From: Nemophila menziesii
Lineage: Eukaryota; Streptophyta; Magnoliopsida; Boraginales; Hydrophyllaceae
Reading direction: 5' to 3'
Length of the DNA: 64,000 bases
Assembly: GCA_029959085.1 (NCBI GenBank)
Contig: JARWIR010000012.1
Location: 25,154,590-25,218,589, forward strand
Position 1 is the first letter of the stretch. Every line of letters begins with the position of its first letter. Below the pieces are notes generated by a model. It was not told the DNA's origin, did not search any database, and was given only the letters and a program-made list of their open reading frames with translations. A program made the position numbers and the translations under genes. This document shows, one piece after another, positions 1 to 11,530 of the stretch.

Positions 1-310
1 ACGGTAGTAAATATTACACAGGAGGTCCCTTGGCATATTAGCATTACTATTTGATTCCACCTGTGCACTATCAGCTGAAAAAATATTACAAATATCCTCG
101 GTGCCCCGTGCCCATCGCCTCTTCCCTTGGAATATTTGAAGTATTTTGAGACCACGTTTCTCTTTTTATACACTCCCACATTATTTTTTTCATTTACACA
201 ATCCCTTAAAAGATGACTCGTATTTTCCTCATATGAACCAGACCATGGGCAGTGATACGGAACATCCATACCCCTTCTAATTAAATTTACTCTTGTGGCT
301 AACTTGTCTT
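1..310 (-). pseudogene. LINE reverse-transcriptase zinc-binding (zf-RVT) fragment
   Basis: Read on the minus strand from about 308 there is an open stretch with the plant L1 zf-RVT signature: a 'LATRVNLIRRGMDVPYHC' segment, then 'SYEENTSHLL' and a closing Cys. This domain lies between the RT and the RNase H in plant LINE ORF2 proteins. The stretch runs off the left edge of the window and has no start codon, so it is a remnant. The frame seems to decay after the zinc motif, near 1-180. Family assignment rests on the motif alone. Confidence 0.7.
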
Positions 311-390
311 AAAATGTAACCATTAAAAACAATGTTATGGGAAAAAGTAAAAGAATAAATATAAAAATGTTGTGAACGGTAGAGAAAGAA

Positions 391-542
391 AGAGTAGTGT
401 TCCGTTTATTATCAGAGAGTGTGTAGAATTACATAGTACAGAATCTTATATAGAGAGAATAGGAAACCATAAACCCTAGTCTTCATGGGCTTGACTACAA
501 GCCCATGGGCTGGAATGAATATCCATAAATGGGTTTATAACA
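391..542 (-). repeat. 3' LTR of the degraded copia element
   Basis: This ~150-bp repeat aligns with 4236-4379; both contain a 'gtagaattacatagta' core and 'acaagcccatggg' and both end in 'tttataaca'. The inner edge at 542 is fixed by the adjacent polypurine tract. The outer edge is uncertain by about 20 bp. Several substitutions and indels separate it from its partner, which implies an old insertion. Confidence 0.7.
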
Positions 543-779
543 CTCCCTCTTGGATATTCAATCCCTAAGAATATGCCTCGTTAAAACCTTCCTTGAAAAA
601 AAACCTAGTAGGAAAAAAATCTAGTGAAGGAAAAGAGCATTACTTTATACGCTTTCTAAGACTACCTCATTAAAAACCTTTATCAGGAAAACCTGGTAGT
701 AGGACAAAACCGTGATGAAGGAAAAGAGTGTAGTGCGTATTTGTCTCCCCCTCTTCGCAGCATCTCATGAAAGGTCTTG

Positions 780-3700
780 AAGTCGTCGCATGCCAATCTT
801 GTGTATCAATTTTTTAATGTCGATGTAGGTAATGACTTTGTGAATAAATCATCCAAATTATCACTTGAGAGAACTTGATGAACATCTATTTCGCATTTCT
901 TTTGGAGTTCACGCGTACAGAAGAACTTTGGGGAGATGTGCTTGATTGGGTCACCTTTGATGAAGCCTCCTTTGACTTGGGTGATACAAGCAGCATTATC
1001 TTCGTATAATATTGTAGGATTTTATTTGTTTGTAGAAAGATTGCATTCCCTTTGAATATGTTGAGTCAATGATCTTAACCAAACACATTCTCGGCTTGCC
1101 TCATGAAGTGCAAGTATCTCAGCATGATTTGAAGATGTAGCGTCAATGGTTTGTTTTGTAGAGTGCCATGAGATAAAAGTGCCCCCAAAAGTGAATATAT
1201 ATCTAGTTTTCTATCTTTCTTTATGCGGGACGGATAAATATCCAGCATCTGCATAACCAATCAATTCGGATTTATGATTTGAATATAGCAATCCCATGTC
1301 GTGAGTTCAACGAATATAACAAAGTATGTGTTTAATGCCATTCCAGTGTCTCATTGTTGGTGCTGAACTGTATCTTGATAACAAATTTACACTAAAGGAA
1401 ATGTTTGGACGAGTGTTATTAGAAAGATACATCAATGCACCAATTGCATTAAGATATGGTACTTCCGGGCCAAGAATTTCTTCGTTATCTTCACGTGGAC
1501 TGAAGATGTCCTTTTGTGGATTGAGTGATCGTACAACCATTGGTGAACTCAATGGATGAGAGTTATCCATATTGAATCGCTTAAGGATTTTTTCGACATA
1601 AGCTAATTGGTGGAAAAAGATTCCATCTGTCAAATGTTCAACGTGTAAGCCAAGGAATTTTTTTGTTTTAATAAGATCTTTCATCTCAAATTTCTTGCAT
1701 AAGTAAGTTGTTGCTATTGTGAGCTCTTTAAGAGTCTCTATTAGATATCATCAACGTAGATAGCAATAATACCAAATCCAAAATCATACTTTTTAATGAA
1801 AACACATGGACTAATGGGATTGTTAATATATCCTTCTTTAGTAAGGTTTGTACTAAGACGATTATACCACATTCGTCCCAACTTTTTTAATCCATACAAG
1901 GATCTTTGTAATTTGATCGAGTAATTTTCCCTTGGTTATGCGCTATATGCTTCAGGCATTTTTAATCCTTGTGGTATTTTCATGAAAATGTCACTATCGA
2001 GTGAACCATAGAGGTAAGCTGTTACCGCATCCATCAAGTGCATATGAAGTCCTTCATTAATTTCCAAGCTAAGCAAAAATCTAAGAGTAATTGCATCAAC
2101 CACAGGAGAATATGTTTCTTCATAATCAATCTCATGTCTTTGTGAGAAACCTTGTGCTACAAGTTGTGCCTTGTATCTTACAATTTCATTGTTTTCACTA
2201 CGCTTTCGTATGAATACCCATTTGTAGCCTACAAGGCTTACATTTTCAGGGGGTTGGACTATAGGTCCAAAAACTTTATGTTTTGCGAGTGAATCTAATT
2301 CAGCCTGGATTGCTTGTTTCCATTTTGTCCAATCATTTCTACGTTGACATTATTGAACTGGTTTGGTTCAAGGTCCTCGCTTTCATTCATTAAATCACTA
2401 GCAACTTTATATGAGAATATTTGATCAATATGGATTTTGTTCGGTTCCATCTTGTACCTGTAGAGACATAGTTCATCGAGATCTCCTCATTATCAATATT
2501 TAAATTTTCAAGTGTTTGGGTCTCGGCTAAAGTTGCCGGTTTAGCTATCTCAAAATCGCTTTATTTACAGGGTTGTTAACAATCTCAGAGTTGCCATCTC
2601 TCTGATTTTGTTCTTTTTTCTTTCGCGGATTTTTATCTTTGGAACCGATAGGTCTTCCACGCATTAAGTGTGCATTCGACTCATTTGCTAATCCGCTAGT
2701 AACATGCTCTTTTTGAATATCAATTCGAGCAGGAGCATTTTCAGGTGGTATATGTGACTTTGTCACTCTCCTTGTATCAGCGAATGCATCGGGAAGTTGA
2801 TTAGCAACATTCTGCAAATGTAAAATTTTCTGAACTTCTTGTTCAGATTGTTTTGTGCGAGGATCAAAATAAGACAAAGATGATACATTTCATGAAATTT
2901 GAGATTTTTCCAACTTTTTCTTTCTCCCCCCAAAGATTGAGAATTGAGTTTCATCAAATTGGCAATCAGTAAAACGTGCTTTAAATAGGTCTCTAGTTAA
3001 TGGTTCGACATATTTTATAATTGATGTAGATTCAAAGCCAATATATATTCCTAATCTTCTTTGTGGTCCCATTTTTGTTGGTTGCGGTGGATCGATAGGT
3101 ACATATACCGCGCAACCAAAAAAAATTAAATGGGACAAACTTGGTTCATGCACAAGCACAAGTTGGAATGGGGAGTATTTGTGATAAGATGTTGCTCTAA
3201 CTTAAACCAGAGCTGCAGCATGTAATATGGCATGTCCCCAAGCAGAACTAGCCAACTTTGTTCTCATAAGTAATGGTCTACCATTAACTACAGTCTTTTT
3301 ATAAAAGATTCTGCTAAACCATTTTGTGTATGTACACGTGCCACGGGATGCTCAATTGTTATCCCAATGGATACACAATAGTCAATAAAAGTTTGGGATG
3401 TAATTTTACATGCATTATCAAGACAGGTTTTCTTGATTGTATAATCCAAAAATTGTGAACGTAATCGAATTATCTATGCAAGAAGTTTTGAAAATTCAGT
3501 ATTACGAGTTGATAACAGACTCACATGTGACCAACGTGTTGAAAGCATCAATTGAAACCATAAAATATCGAAATGGTCCACAAGATGGAAAAATAGGTCC
3601 ACAAATATCCCCTTGAATTCTCTCCAAGAAAGAGGTAGTTTCATTTATGATTTTAGTAGGGGATGGCCTAATAATTAGTTTTCCCTGGGCACAGCAGCAC

Positions 3701-4110
3701 ATGATAATTCGCTTGGTAGGATAATTTTATGGTTCTTTAAAGGGTGTGTATGAGAATTTTCAATAATATTTCTCATCATTGTGGCACCCGGATGACTTAA
3801 ACGATCATGCCACAAAAAGAATTCTTAGGTCAGATAATTTATGAGAGACCATATTATTGGATTCAATTGGATTTATATTTGTGTAATATATTCCTGAAGA
3901 TAATACTGATAGTTTTTCTAATGTTTTCTTTTTTGCAGAAATAAGAGATGTAGTATAAAGGTATTCTCTACTATCTTCATTCATGGTTTCAATGTGATAA
4001 CCATTTTTCGGAATATTCTTAAAACTTAGTAGATTTTTGTTTGATTTACTAGAATATATGACATTGTTTATTAAAATATTTGGATGTATCCGATATGGTA
4101 TTGACATTTG
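780..4110 (-). pseudogene. Ty1-copia pol pseudogene (integrase, RT, RNase H)
   Basis: On the minus strand, going right to left: a pre-integrase region (4107-3805), the integrase zinc-finger end and core start ('RIQGDICGPIFPSCGPF', 3702-3502), integrase C-terminal region ('FFGCAVYVPI', 3159-2890), a linker (2877-2545), RT sequence (about 2400-1700, in broken frames), RT end plus start of RNase H ('FLGLHVEHLTDGIFFHQ', 'YLNAIGALMYLSNNTRP', 1684-1307), and RNase H (1260-800). Many frameshifts and stops separate the pieces, so it cannot encode a working polyprotein. Order and motifs are those of Ty1-copia (integrase before RT), not Ty3-gypsy. No gag was found. Confidence 0.85.
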
Positions 4111-4235
4111 CTTTTGAAGTTTGAATAGTAGAGAAATATATTTTATTTCTTAATATTGTATGTGTTGTTGCACTGTCTGTTTTTTCAAGTAATATTTCTA
4201 GTATTCGGAATAGAGAGACTATTGTATTGATAACG

Positions 4236-4379
4236 TGTTGGTGTTCTGATTATTATCAAAGAGTATGTAGAATTACATAGTATATACTTTTATATATAGT
4301 GAATACGAAACCCTAAACTCTAGTCTGCATGGACTTTACTACAAGCCCATGGGTTTGAATGAATATCTGGTTTATAACA
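4236..4379 (-). repeat. 5' LTR of the degraded copia element
   Basis: Partner of the repeat at 391-542, about 144 bp, starting TGTTGGTG and ending TTATAACA on the plus strand. The end at 4379 corresponds to 542. The minus-strand sequence directly inside it (4235 downward) resembles a primer-binding site of the CGTTATCA type seen in some plant copia elements. Confidence 0.65.
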
Positions 4380-4488
4380 AAAAAAACTGATTTTTACTAT
4401 ATATCTTATTAAGGGATATATATCTTATAAAAAATATATATTATTTAACAATCAAAATTAAGGGATAATTAATATGAGATAAAAAGAG

Positions 4489-5114
4489 ATGACAAAAAAT
4501 TTATTATCAAGCGGTTCTGAAAAACTATCTATCATAGGCGGCGGTGGTTCGCATGGGAAAGATACCGGGGAGGGTTCTAGAAAATCGTCTATTTTAGATC
4601 TTGAAGAAAATGCTGTTCGGGAGATGAAAGATGAGTATGGGAAGATATCATGGGATAAGATGAAAACGATGTCGCGTGAAAAGATTGCTAAAATTATGTG
4701 CTGGTCAGATATACCTCAGTCGGAAGTCAAACAGATTATTCGTGTAGCTGCGGCTAATAAATTACAACTTGTACTTGGTATGCAATTGGATGTAGATGAA
4801 AATGATAACATTACTGTAATTTCTGATGATGATGATGATGATGATGATGAGGATGATGTTGAGTATGATGATGAAGATGATGATTGTGACTGCGGCACAT
4901 ATTATGAGTATGTATTATTATAAGATTCAACTGCAGTTTCAAATTTTGATATATATATATATATATATAAATCTAATGTTTTTGTTATTGTAGTTGGGAT
5001 GCAATGGATGAGGAAGCAGAGGAAAGAGAGAAGAAGGAAGAAGAGGAAAGAGAGAAGAAGGACACAGCAGATGGAGGAGGAAACGATGCTTGTAATGAGA
5101 TGGGTAAGACCTAA
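4489..5114 (+). CDS. Spliced acidic protein of unknown function
   Basis: I do not recognise this gene. The first exon (4489-4907) starts at ATG after an in-frame stop-rich leader and encodes a Gly/Ser-rich start, a mixed-charge middle ('EMKDEYGKISWDKMK', 'KIMCWSDIP') and a long Asp run coded by a GAT microsatellite (about 4824-4850). A GTATGT donor at 4908 and a TAG acceptor ending at 4993 remove an 86-bp AT-rich intron. The frame then continues through 'DWDAMDEEAEEREKK' and a Glu/Lys repeat to a stop at 5112-5114, giving about 179 residues. A second donor-like GGTAAGA at 5102 means a further exon is possible. It lies just outside the decayed copia element, so it could be host-derived or part of an older transposon. 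Splicing is inferred, not proven. Confidence 0.5.
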
Positions 5115-6703
5115 AAGATTGGAATTAAACGTTCTAATCTTTTAATAAAAGACTTTGTTTGTTTATGGTAGTTAATTTTATATTTGCTGTACAACTTTTT
5201 TAACAACTCTATTGTACCAGTTATTAAATGCTATTATTAATCTTCTATTTTGATTTTTGATTAGATTAGATTAGACTAGAGAGTTTAGTTATTTATAAGT
5301 ATCCAAAAATATTGATTGGGCATATTGAATCTTGAATGGTCCTCCTAAAGCATGTGTTATTCCAAAAACTAGGCAATGTTGCATACTACTACTATGCATA
5401 AACTTGACCTTTGGCCGGCAATGAGTATATTTCCTACTTTTGTGTATGTTTGTCTATTTCAAATACTGCAGGGACCAATAGTGTAATTTACTTTGAAGAT
5501 AATGTGTTGGAGTGATAATAAGAATAACTGGTATAGCATTCTTTAAGATATATTTGAGCTCAAATCAAATTTCCATATTTGCTTTTAGCTTTCTGAAATG
5601 CATTTTTTTACACACTCCACTCAGTTACTATTCAAATTGATTGATACCCACCATCGGAAAAACCAATACCATTGCCAACACCTTTCACAAACTCCTGTAA
5701 CACCGGCTTAAGCCTGTCATCAAACCTGGTCCCACTTGCCTGAGTCAGAACCACTCACTTGTCTAAAACCGACCACCTCGTACCTCATATAACACCCACC
5801 TAACTGAACACTAGCAACAAACAACAAGTGTTAGGTAAACAATTATACTATGTTCCAGAATTTACTCTTTCTTTTGGTTTTGGAAACAGTGATAGATGAT
5901 AACCAGTTCTAGTTCACTCTTGTATTCATTAAAATCCACATTTTTACTATCAGCAAAAAGGAAAAGAGAAAGGAATAAAACGCAAAAAGTCTAATTAAGT
6001 CCAAGTGTCATTTGTACCATTGGTTTCTGAGTTATAGCCAAATCCACCCGATTTAAATCAAATGACATCAAAAGATAACAATAATTTGATCATTATAGAA
6101 CATCAAATATACACCTCTTGGTCTTGGTCTATGCGGAAGAGTAGTCTAACCACTAGACCAAGTAACGAAGTTTAACTATTTCTGATTTCGATAAGAAGTA
6201 CATTTATTTTTAAGTTAATAAAATAAATAAATATTTTATTCTAAATCCTTCTCTCGTTTCAAAAGAAATTGTTGATTTTCCATGACCGGATATTTGTTAT
6301 TTGTTATTTGATATTTTTCATTTACTCATCTATTAATAAATGTAATACCATCCTCTGCAATTTGTATAAATATTAAGACTTAGTTAAGTATCATCCCTTT
6401 CAAAAAATATATGAATAGTTTAAATGCATCTTGTATACCTAAATTTGCTCGTATGTGACTTTAAATATTGATCACATAATTATAATGACAATCAAATGAA
6501 GAAGAGTTGTCTAATCAATTGCGCACATATAAAAGTCATAACTAATAAAAAGTGAATAAACAACACTTCATCACAAGCCAATCTGTTAAGACAATACTAT
6601 AAAAACCAAAATTGATTTCAACTATCACAAGATATAACAAAATAGCGTTCCCAAAAATTCATTTTAATCAGTCCCATAAATAAAGACAGAAAATCTTTAA
6701 TAA
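5115..6703. other. Intergenic, no clear gene; one SINE-like head
   Basis: Mostly AT-rich sequence. On the minus strand at about 5650-5760 a frame of some 36 codons without stops reads 'FDDRLKPVLQEFVKGVG', which looks protein-like but is not recognised and has no flanking exons I can support. At 6138-6162 the minus strand carries 'TTGGTCTAGTGGTTAGACTA', a tRNA A-box-like motif shared with 41972-41995. The rest shows nothing I can name. Confidence 0.5.
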
Positions 6704-8175
6704 CTAATCTCCAAGAAACTTCTGCTTTTTAGCTGTATTCATGTATGGTCTAATGACCCATTCTAATTGAGCTTCCTCTTGATCCATTGTTCCTTGTTTA
6801 ATCTACAAAACAAACAACACTTTTCATGCAAAAACAATCTTACATACATAACTCATAGTACTAAACCATGGTTACCTGGTATAACCGCATCTCAAAACGT
6901 GGGCCCACCTCTTTCAACTCAAGTGACTTCGGACCTCCAGGTTTCTCATACACATGATGCCTACATATTCACAATATATTACCACCAAAAAAATGAAAAA
7001 TTAAATTATAATAGCATTTCATATAATAAGCTTGTGTTACCTGAATGAAATATAATCAGATTGATTCGCGAAAGTAATGATACGTTTTGTATCAGGCTTG
7101 GGTAATGGAAATAAATGCTTTAAAATATTCGCTGTCCTTTTACCCACCTGTAAATAATTACAAAAATTAGACACTTGTTTTGCAAATCATGTATATATAT
7201 ATTTACCGTGGTGGTAAAATTGTTGAGAATTAAATGAGGGTAAGCTTCTGACATAGTTCCAACAGCCTTTTTATCCTTAATATCATGTCTAGTTACCTTC
7301 ACAAAAGTCAAATGTTAAGGCTATTATTAACAAGTTAAACTGGACCAAAGATGGCTACAAATACTCACCACATTGAGTAATCCAAAGTAAGCAGTGGGAC
7401 CCAATGGTAAATGACTTATAATCATACCATCTGGAACACCACGATGTTCATGAATGAAAATCACATCTGTAAAGTCGTGTGATTTGCAGGTTTTTATTAT
7501 CTCGGAGTTAACCTATAAAGCATAAAACAATTTACTAATGATTTATTTAAAAAGAACACAAGATTTGTATATAAATGAAACTAACCTGACTACCACGATT
7601 CATTCGAGTTGCATTAGGGAAAACAATCTTCATTTCCTGTATACAGATAGATAAACCATGTTTATTTACAGCACTAAAATAAAATAAAAATGTCAAACAA
7701 AAATACCTTGGCAAATTGAGTTAGAGGAGCACTAGGATTACGAGATGTAGTTATCAAAATTTTGGGGTCTTTTTCCGCAGCACTAAGATATTCATCATCC
7801 ATATCTGACCGAGGAACTATATAGAGAATGGAAAAAATAATCCAGCATTAGCTTATTAATTCAATAATTTAAATTTAAAAAGAAATTTGGAATGAATACA
7901 TACCAGCAGTTTGTTCATCTTCGAGATCTATTTCTTTGCGAAGTGCAGCTTCTTCATTTCTCAGCTCGGTAGGAATTGGTTTACCCTCTAAGATTGAGAA
8001 AACGTAAAAATTACGTAGTATTCATTTGTAATATGATAATTGATTGATTGTATAAGAAATTACCTTCTAAAGCTTCTCTAATTTTGCGCTTGTTTTCATA
8101 GAGAGTACGTTCTTTGCCTTCTAAGCTTTTCCTGTAAAGATACTCTTTCCTCTGTCTTATGTTCCTCTTCAACAT
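6704..8175 (-). CDS. IMP4: U3 snoRNP protein IMP4 (Brix domain), nine exons
   Basis: IMP4 binds U3 snoRNA with MPP10 and IMP3 in the nucleolar small-subunit processome and is needed for early 18S pre-rRNA cleavage. Exons on the minus strand: 8175-8064, 7987-7904, 7816-7707, 7636-7586, 7512-7369, 7296-7207, 7147-7041, 6960-6876, 6802-6704. All introns are GT-AG and the phases join without a break to 882 nt, 293 residues, close to the ~290 usual in plants. The start 'MLKRNIRQRKEYLYRKSLEG' is typical of the family. The Brix domain runs from about residue 80 to 265, with 'ILITTSRNPSAPLTQFAKE', 'DVIFIHEHRGVPDG', 'SHLPLGPTAYFGLLNV', 'VTRHDIKDKK' and 'GPRFEMRLYQIKQG'. Introns are short (about 70-120 bp) and AT-rich. 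The exon 6 acceptor is AAG, a little weaker than the others. No damage seen; the copy looks functional. Confidence 0.97.
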
Positions 8176-9000
8176 TGTTACGTATAATATAAGATATATA
8201 GTCTATAAGACCACTGTAAATGGGATTACTGCAAAAGAAAAAACAAAAAATGCAGTATTAGTGCAAATTGCTCACTCTAACGGTCTCGGCAAATCAAGAC
8301 CCCACAAAAATTCCATGGGCAACCCTTCACATATACGCTATTAGAGCATCTTCTTACTTAATAGTTATATATATATCTGAAAAATTGAAAAATTGTAGAA
8401 AAAATACAAAAAATATGAAAGTGGAGAAACTAGGTTGAAGCTAAATATGAGATTTTTGAAAATTGAAATCTTTTATTTTTGTATTTTAAGGTCTTAATTG
8501 CAAAAAAAATGAATGTTCTACATTAAATTGGTATATTCTTGTTGATGGCGTAGCAGGGATGGTGGCGAATGACCTCCGAGTGGTGGTGGCGGCTATGGGT
8601 GTGCAGGGCTGGATAGCGGCTATGCGGTATGCGGGTGTGGTTAAGTGAGAGAGTAAAGATGAGTTTAAAATTATTTTCAACTTTTTTGAGTGGATTTTTA
8701 AATTTTTTAATCGTTTTGTATGATTTAATGAAAAAAATTATGACAATTTAATATTTTTTATAAATAAAAATTATATTTACCATTTAAAATATTATAATTA
8801 AATATATATTATATATTATATTTATAATAAAATATTATATATTAAGTATCATATTTTATATGGTTTGGTTAAAAGGTATTTAAAACCAAAATAATAAAGG
8901 ATTAATATAATATGGAACAAAATTATGAAGTAACCAAAATAGATTTTTTTTTTTTTTTCAAATGCATAATATAGATAGATGATAATGAAAAAGTTATAAA
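8176..9000. other. Intergenic sequence upstream of IMP4
   Basis: This includes the likely 5' UTR and promoter of IMP4 near 8176-8400. A GC-richer patch at 8540-8660 (repeated ggcggc/ggtggtgg) has a short open frame but no recognisable protein. 8680-8960 is extremely AT-rich with TATAT runs and a T run at 8946-8959. Confidence 0.5.
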
Positions 9001-9500
9001 GCTAGCCTATTCCTATAGGCTCAGACTCATAACGTAAAATAATGGCCAACTGAGCAGGGATACAGGAATCCCAGTTGCCAAACAATGTGCTAAGCAGATC
9101 CTGTTTAGCAACCCAGTCGGTAGCCTTGTTTCTACCCCTAGGAATAAGAGTAAAAGAAGGGTAAGATAATTCAGCAAAATATTTAATATTATAAACAATA
9201 TTTTTAATTGAATGACTCAAAATGTGTAGTCTTGGAGAAATGTGCTTCATGATAGTCTCAGCGTCATTCTTGATGATGACACTCCCAAAAGGAAACTCAG
9301 AAGGCATATCAGTAGCTTTCAGGATTCATATGGATTCTGCTTCTAATATCGAATCTATTTCAATTTTCTAACTTTTACCTGATACAAATTCACCATTACA
9401 ATTTCTTACTAAGCATGCAATAGTTGCTCCTTTATCTGAGAAAGTCGCATCACAATTAATTTTATATTTATTCGGAAGAGGTTTTTCTATTTATCTTTGA
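9001..9500 (-). pseudogene. LINE-type RNase H (RVT_3) remnant
   Basis: On the minus strand the frame from about 9480 reads 'KINCDATFSDKGATIACLVR', the first strand of the plant RVT_3 RNase H fold with its catalytic Asp. It goes on through two stop codons (after 'EFVSGKS' and near 'ILEAESI') into the open part 9307-9002 with 'VIIKNDAETIMKHI' (second catalytic Asp region) and 'RGRNKATDWVAKQ' near the end. Such domains close plant L1 ORF2 proteins and also occur as free fragments. The two stops make it a pseudogene. Confidence 0.7.
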
Positions 9501-10314
9501 TTGTTATAATCGCTATGATTGTACAATGGAATTGAACAGGGCAAGCTAAAGAAACCCATCAGGGATCCGATGGTGTTCACCGATGAGAAAACACAACAGC
9601 GAATCTCAGATTCCACCACTGGGGGCCCTTTTCGAGCATATGGGTTTTGATGGTAAGACAGAGCAGTGGAAGAACGAGAAATACAAGAGCGCTGATGTGA
9701 GTATTCCTGCATAAACTTAATATTTAAACTAATAAACGTTTTGAAATTTATTATTATTTGAAATATTTCTATTCAATGCTACAAGAAGCTATTCCAGAGT
9801 ATATGAAAGAGAAAGACACTCATACGTAGTCTGGGTCATCTGAAGCTCAAAACCTCTGCTCCCTCATTGACGCTTAAATAGCAAATAAATGTTGTTAAGG
9901 AAGCAGCGAAGGTAGGGATGTGCCCTTCGACACGGAGTTGGGCACCCAGAGTGGGACCACCTCCGGAGAAATGATGTGTTTCCGAAATTGCACCATCTAC
10001 ACAAGATCATGATCATCAATTTACTGATATAATGGCATCCTTAAATGATATATGCGCTGCACAAGGCCTCCCCAATACATTCCTCCAGCTAATCGATCCA
10101 CATCTTCGACTGCCAGCATCCATGCCCCTGTTTCTACGATGGCTGATATTACCGCTGTGATGGGGTGTTAATGAGATAAGGGCACAAGCGGGACTAACCT
10201 CATTCATTTTAGTCAAGCAGAACTATCCTACATGTCCATCAACAGTTGGTGCATCTCAAGCTGATGGATATAGTAGATTAGTAGCCAAGAAGAAGCTGAA
10301 GAAGAAGAAGAAGA
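9501..10314 (+). pseudogene. Possible CACTA (En/Spm)-type ORF remnant, 3' part
   Basis: On the plus strand 9530-9640 reads 'KKPIRDPMVFTDEKTQQR', and 9890-10310 contains 'ASLNDICAAQGLPNTFLQ' and a lysine-rich tail 'VAKKKLKKKKK' that runs into a GAA microsatellite. Stops and frame changes interrupt the stretch. The layout (open frame, lysine tail, then an array of short CGAC/GTCG motifs beyond the nested copia element at about 18.26-18.64 kb) resembles the 3' half of plant CACTA elements and parallels 33.4-35.2 kb. The class is an inference; no transposase motif is decisive. Confidence 0.3.
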
Positions 10315-10479
10315 TGTTAGCCTCACCTTGTTTTTATTCCCGTTTTAATATTCGACAAATCATCTCTTACACTAAAATTCATTTTGGTATCACTTAAGTT
10401 GTTTTCCAAAACCCCTCATTAGATTAGTTGTGTTTACTTCATTATTACTTAGCTTGAAAATCAAACAGCAGCCCCGCGG

Positions 10480-10710
10480 TACACCGGACGAGTGTCGCGG
10501 TACACCGTAGGTCACGGACCAGAAGCACGGTGCACTAGATGGTCCGACCAGTAAGCTCAGAAATCTGCACGGTACACCGGACCTTTGTCACGGTACACCG
10601 GACCACTACACGGAGCAGGGATGCGGTACACTACATAGTCCGACCAGTAAGCTCAAAAGTTAGTCGAACAGTCACGCGGTGCACCGGACCATATCCGCGG
10701 TACACCGCAC
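10480..10710. repeat. CpG-rich CGGTACACCGGAC motif array in the LTR
   Basis: About eight diverged copies of a CGGTRCACYGNAC motif, several as GCGGTACACCGGAC, sit in an otherwise AT-rich LTR upstream of the TATA box. The phrase GTCCGACCAGTAAGCTCA also occurs twice (near 10541 and 10640). The same array lies in the 3' LTR at 16937-17167. The position fits an enhancer-like U3 repeat; similar CpG-rich U3 repeats are known in plant Sireviruses. Function is inferred. Confidence 0.75.
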
Positions 10711-10814
10711 GAGAGGGTTTCAGCCCTATTACTAGAGGACAAAGCTTATATCCGTTAGAGATAAAATAGATCCGTTGGAGAGAAGCCTTATGACCGTTGG
10801 ATCATCATTTCAGC

Positions 10815-10821
10815 TATAAAA
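10815..10821 (+). promoter_or_regulatory. LTR TATA box
   Basis: TATAAAA within GCTATAAAATGGAG, downstream of the CpG-rich array and about 490 bp from the LTR start. Transcription would be expected to begin about 25-35 bp downstream. The 3' LTR carries the same box at 17272-17278 and could drive outward transcription into 17.9 kb and beyond. Confidence 0.7.
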
Positions 10822-11477
10822 TGGAGTTCATTCAAGACACAACTCAAGCCTTCCATCTACCAATCTTAAGAGCAATTAATTCTATCATTCAAGGAGGTTT
10901 CAAAGGAGCATTCAAGTCATATTTATTGTGAAGCTAATTAGTTCTATCTACTCATTTAGGAGTTTAGTCACAAAGCTTTTATAAGCACCCCTAAACACTT
11001 TTTCCCTTTCCTCTTAGTTCTTGTAATAGATTAAGAGAGTAGTGTGAGCATAGGTTTATGCTTGGTTCCTTGTGTTGGTGATAACACAAGTGTATTTCCT
11101 TCAAAGGGTTTTTGAAGTGGTTGTAAGGGTTTGTATCTCACCCGGTTAAGAGTTACGAAGATTAGTGAGAATCTTGCAAATCCTAAGGAGGCTTCCTTAG
11201 GTAGTGGATGTAGGGAAACCGAACCACTATACATCGTTGTGTATCGTATTCTATCTCTACACTCTTTATATTTCCGCACTCTATATGCTTGATAAAATGC
11301 CTACTTGAATAGTTTGATATTATTGTCTATTAGGATTATCTAGTTTTATACTATTTAGTTTGCTAATACAATAGGATTCAAATTAGCTTTTAATTTTATT
11401 TACTTGAAATAAAATTAGCCGATTAATTTCTATTGTCCTATTCAACCCCCCTTCTAGGACGCATATAGTATATCAAT

Positions 11478-11489
11478 TGGTATCAGAGC
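11478..11489 (+). other. Primer-binding site (initiator Met tRNA type)
   Basis: TGGTATCAGAGC lies two bases after the end of the 5' LTR. It is the standard plant copia primer-binding site complementary to the 3' end of initiator methionine tRNA. Confidence 0.95.
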
Positions 11490-11530
11490 CTAGCTCTATT
11501 GTACTTAATCGTTTCTAGAGTTAATACGAT

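Larger units (their letters stand above)
391..4379 (-). mobile_element. Degraded gag-less Ty1-copia retrotransposon
   Basis: Two related direct repeats (391-542 and 4236-4379) flank a decayed minus-strand copia pol. Just inside the left repeat, 543-553 reads on the minus strand as the purine tract CCAAGAGGGAG followed by TGTTATAAACC, which fits a polypurine tract joined to the start of the 3' LTR. Inside the right repeat the minus strand reads CACGTTATCAATAC, a plausible primer-binding site. Only about 130 bp separate the right LTR from integrase-region coding, so gag and most of protease are missing. Target duplications are unclear. Confidence 0.8.
10315..11475 (+). repeat. 5' LTR of the Sirevirus-type element
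   Basis: 1,161 bp starting TGTTAGCC and ending TATATCA, offset by exactly 6,457 bp from the 3' LTR with no difference seen across the regions compared. It contains a CpG-rich motif array (about 10480-10710), a TATA box and the presumed U3-R-U5 order. Confidence 0.97.

Noticed and set aside
391..4379. Endogenous pararetrovirus
   Set aside because: Domain order (integrase before RT), LTRs and polypurine tract mark it as Ty1-copia; no coat or movement protein was seen here or elsewhere in the window.
4716..4898. Serine-run open frame antisense to the acidic protein
   Set aside because: It is the complement of the GAT repeat and has no other support.
6767..8344. Plus-strand open frames across the IMP4 gene (6767-7048, 8159-8344)
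   Set aside because: They run antisense through IMP4 exons and introns and have no protein-like motifs; the minus-strand nine-exon gene explains the region.
10539..11279. Open frames inside the LTRs (also 16996-17736)
   Set aside because: Identical in both LTRs and made of the CpG motif array or LTR leader; not genes.
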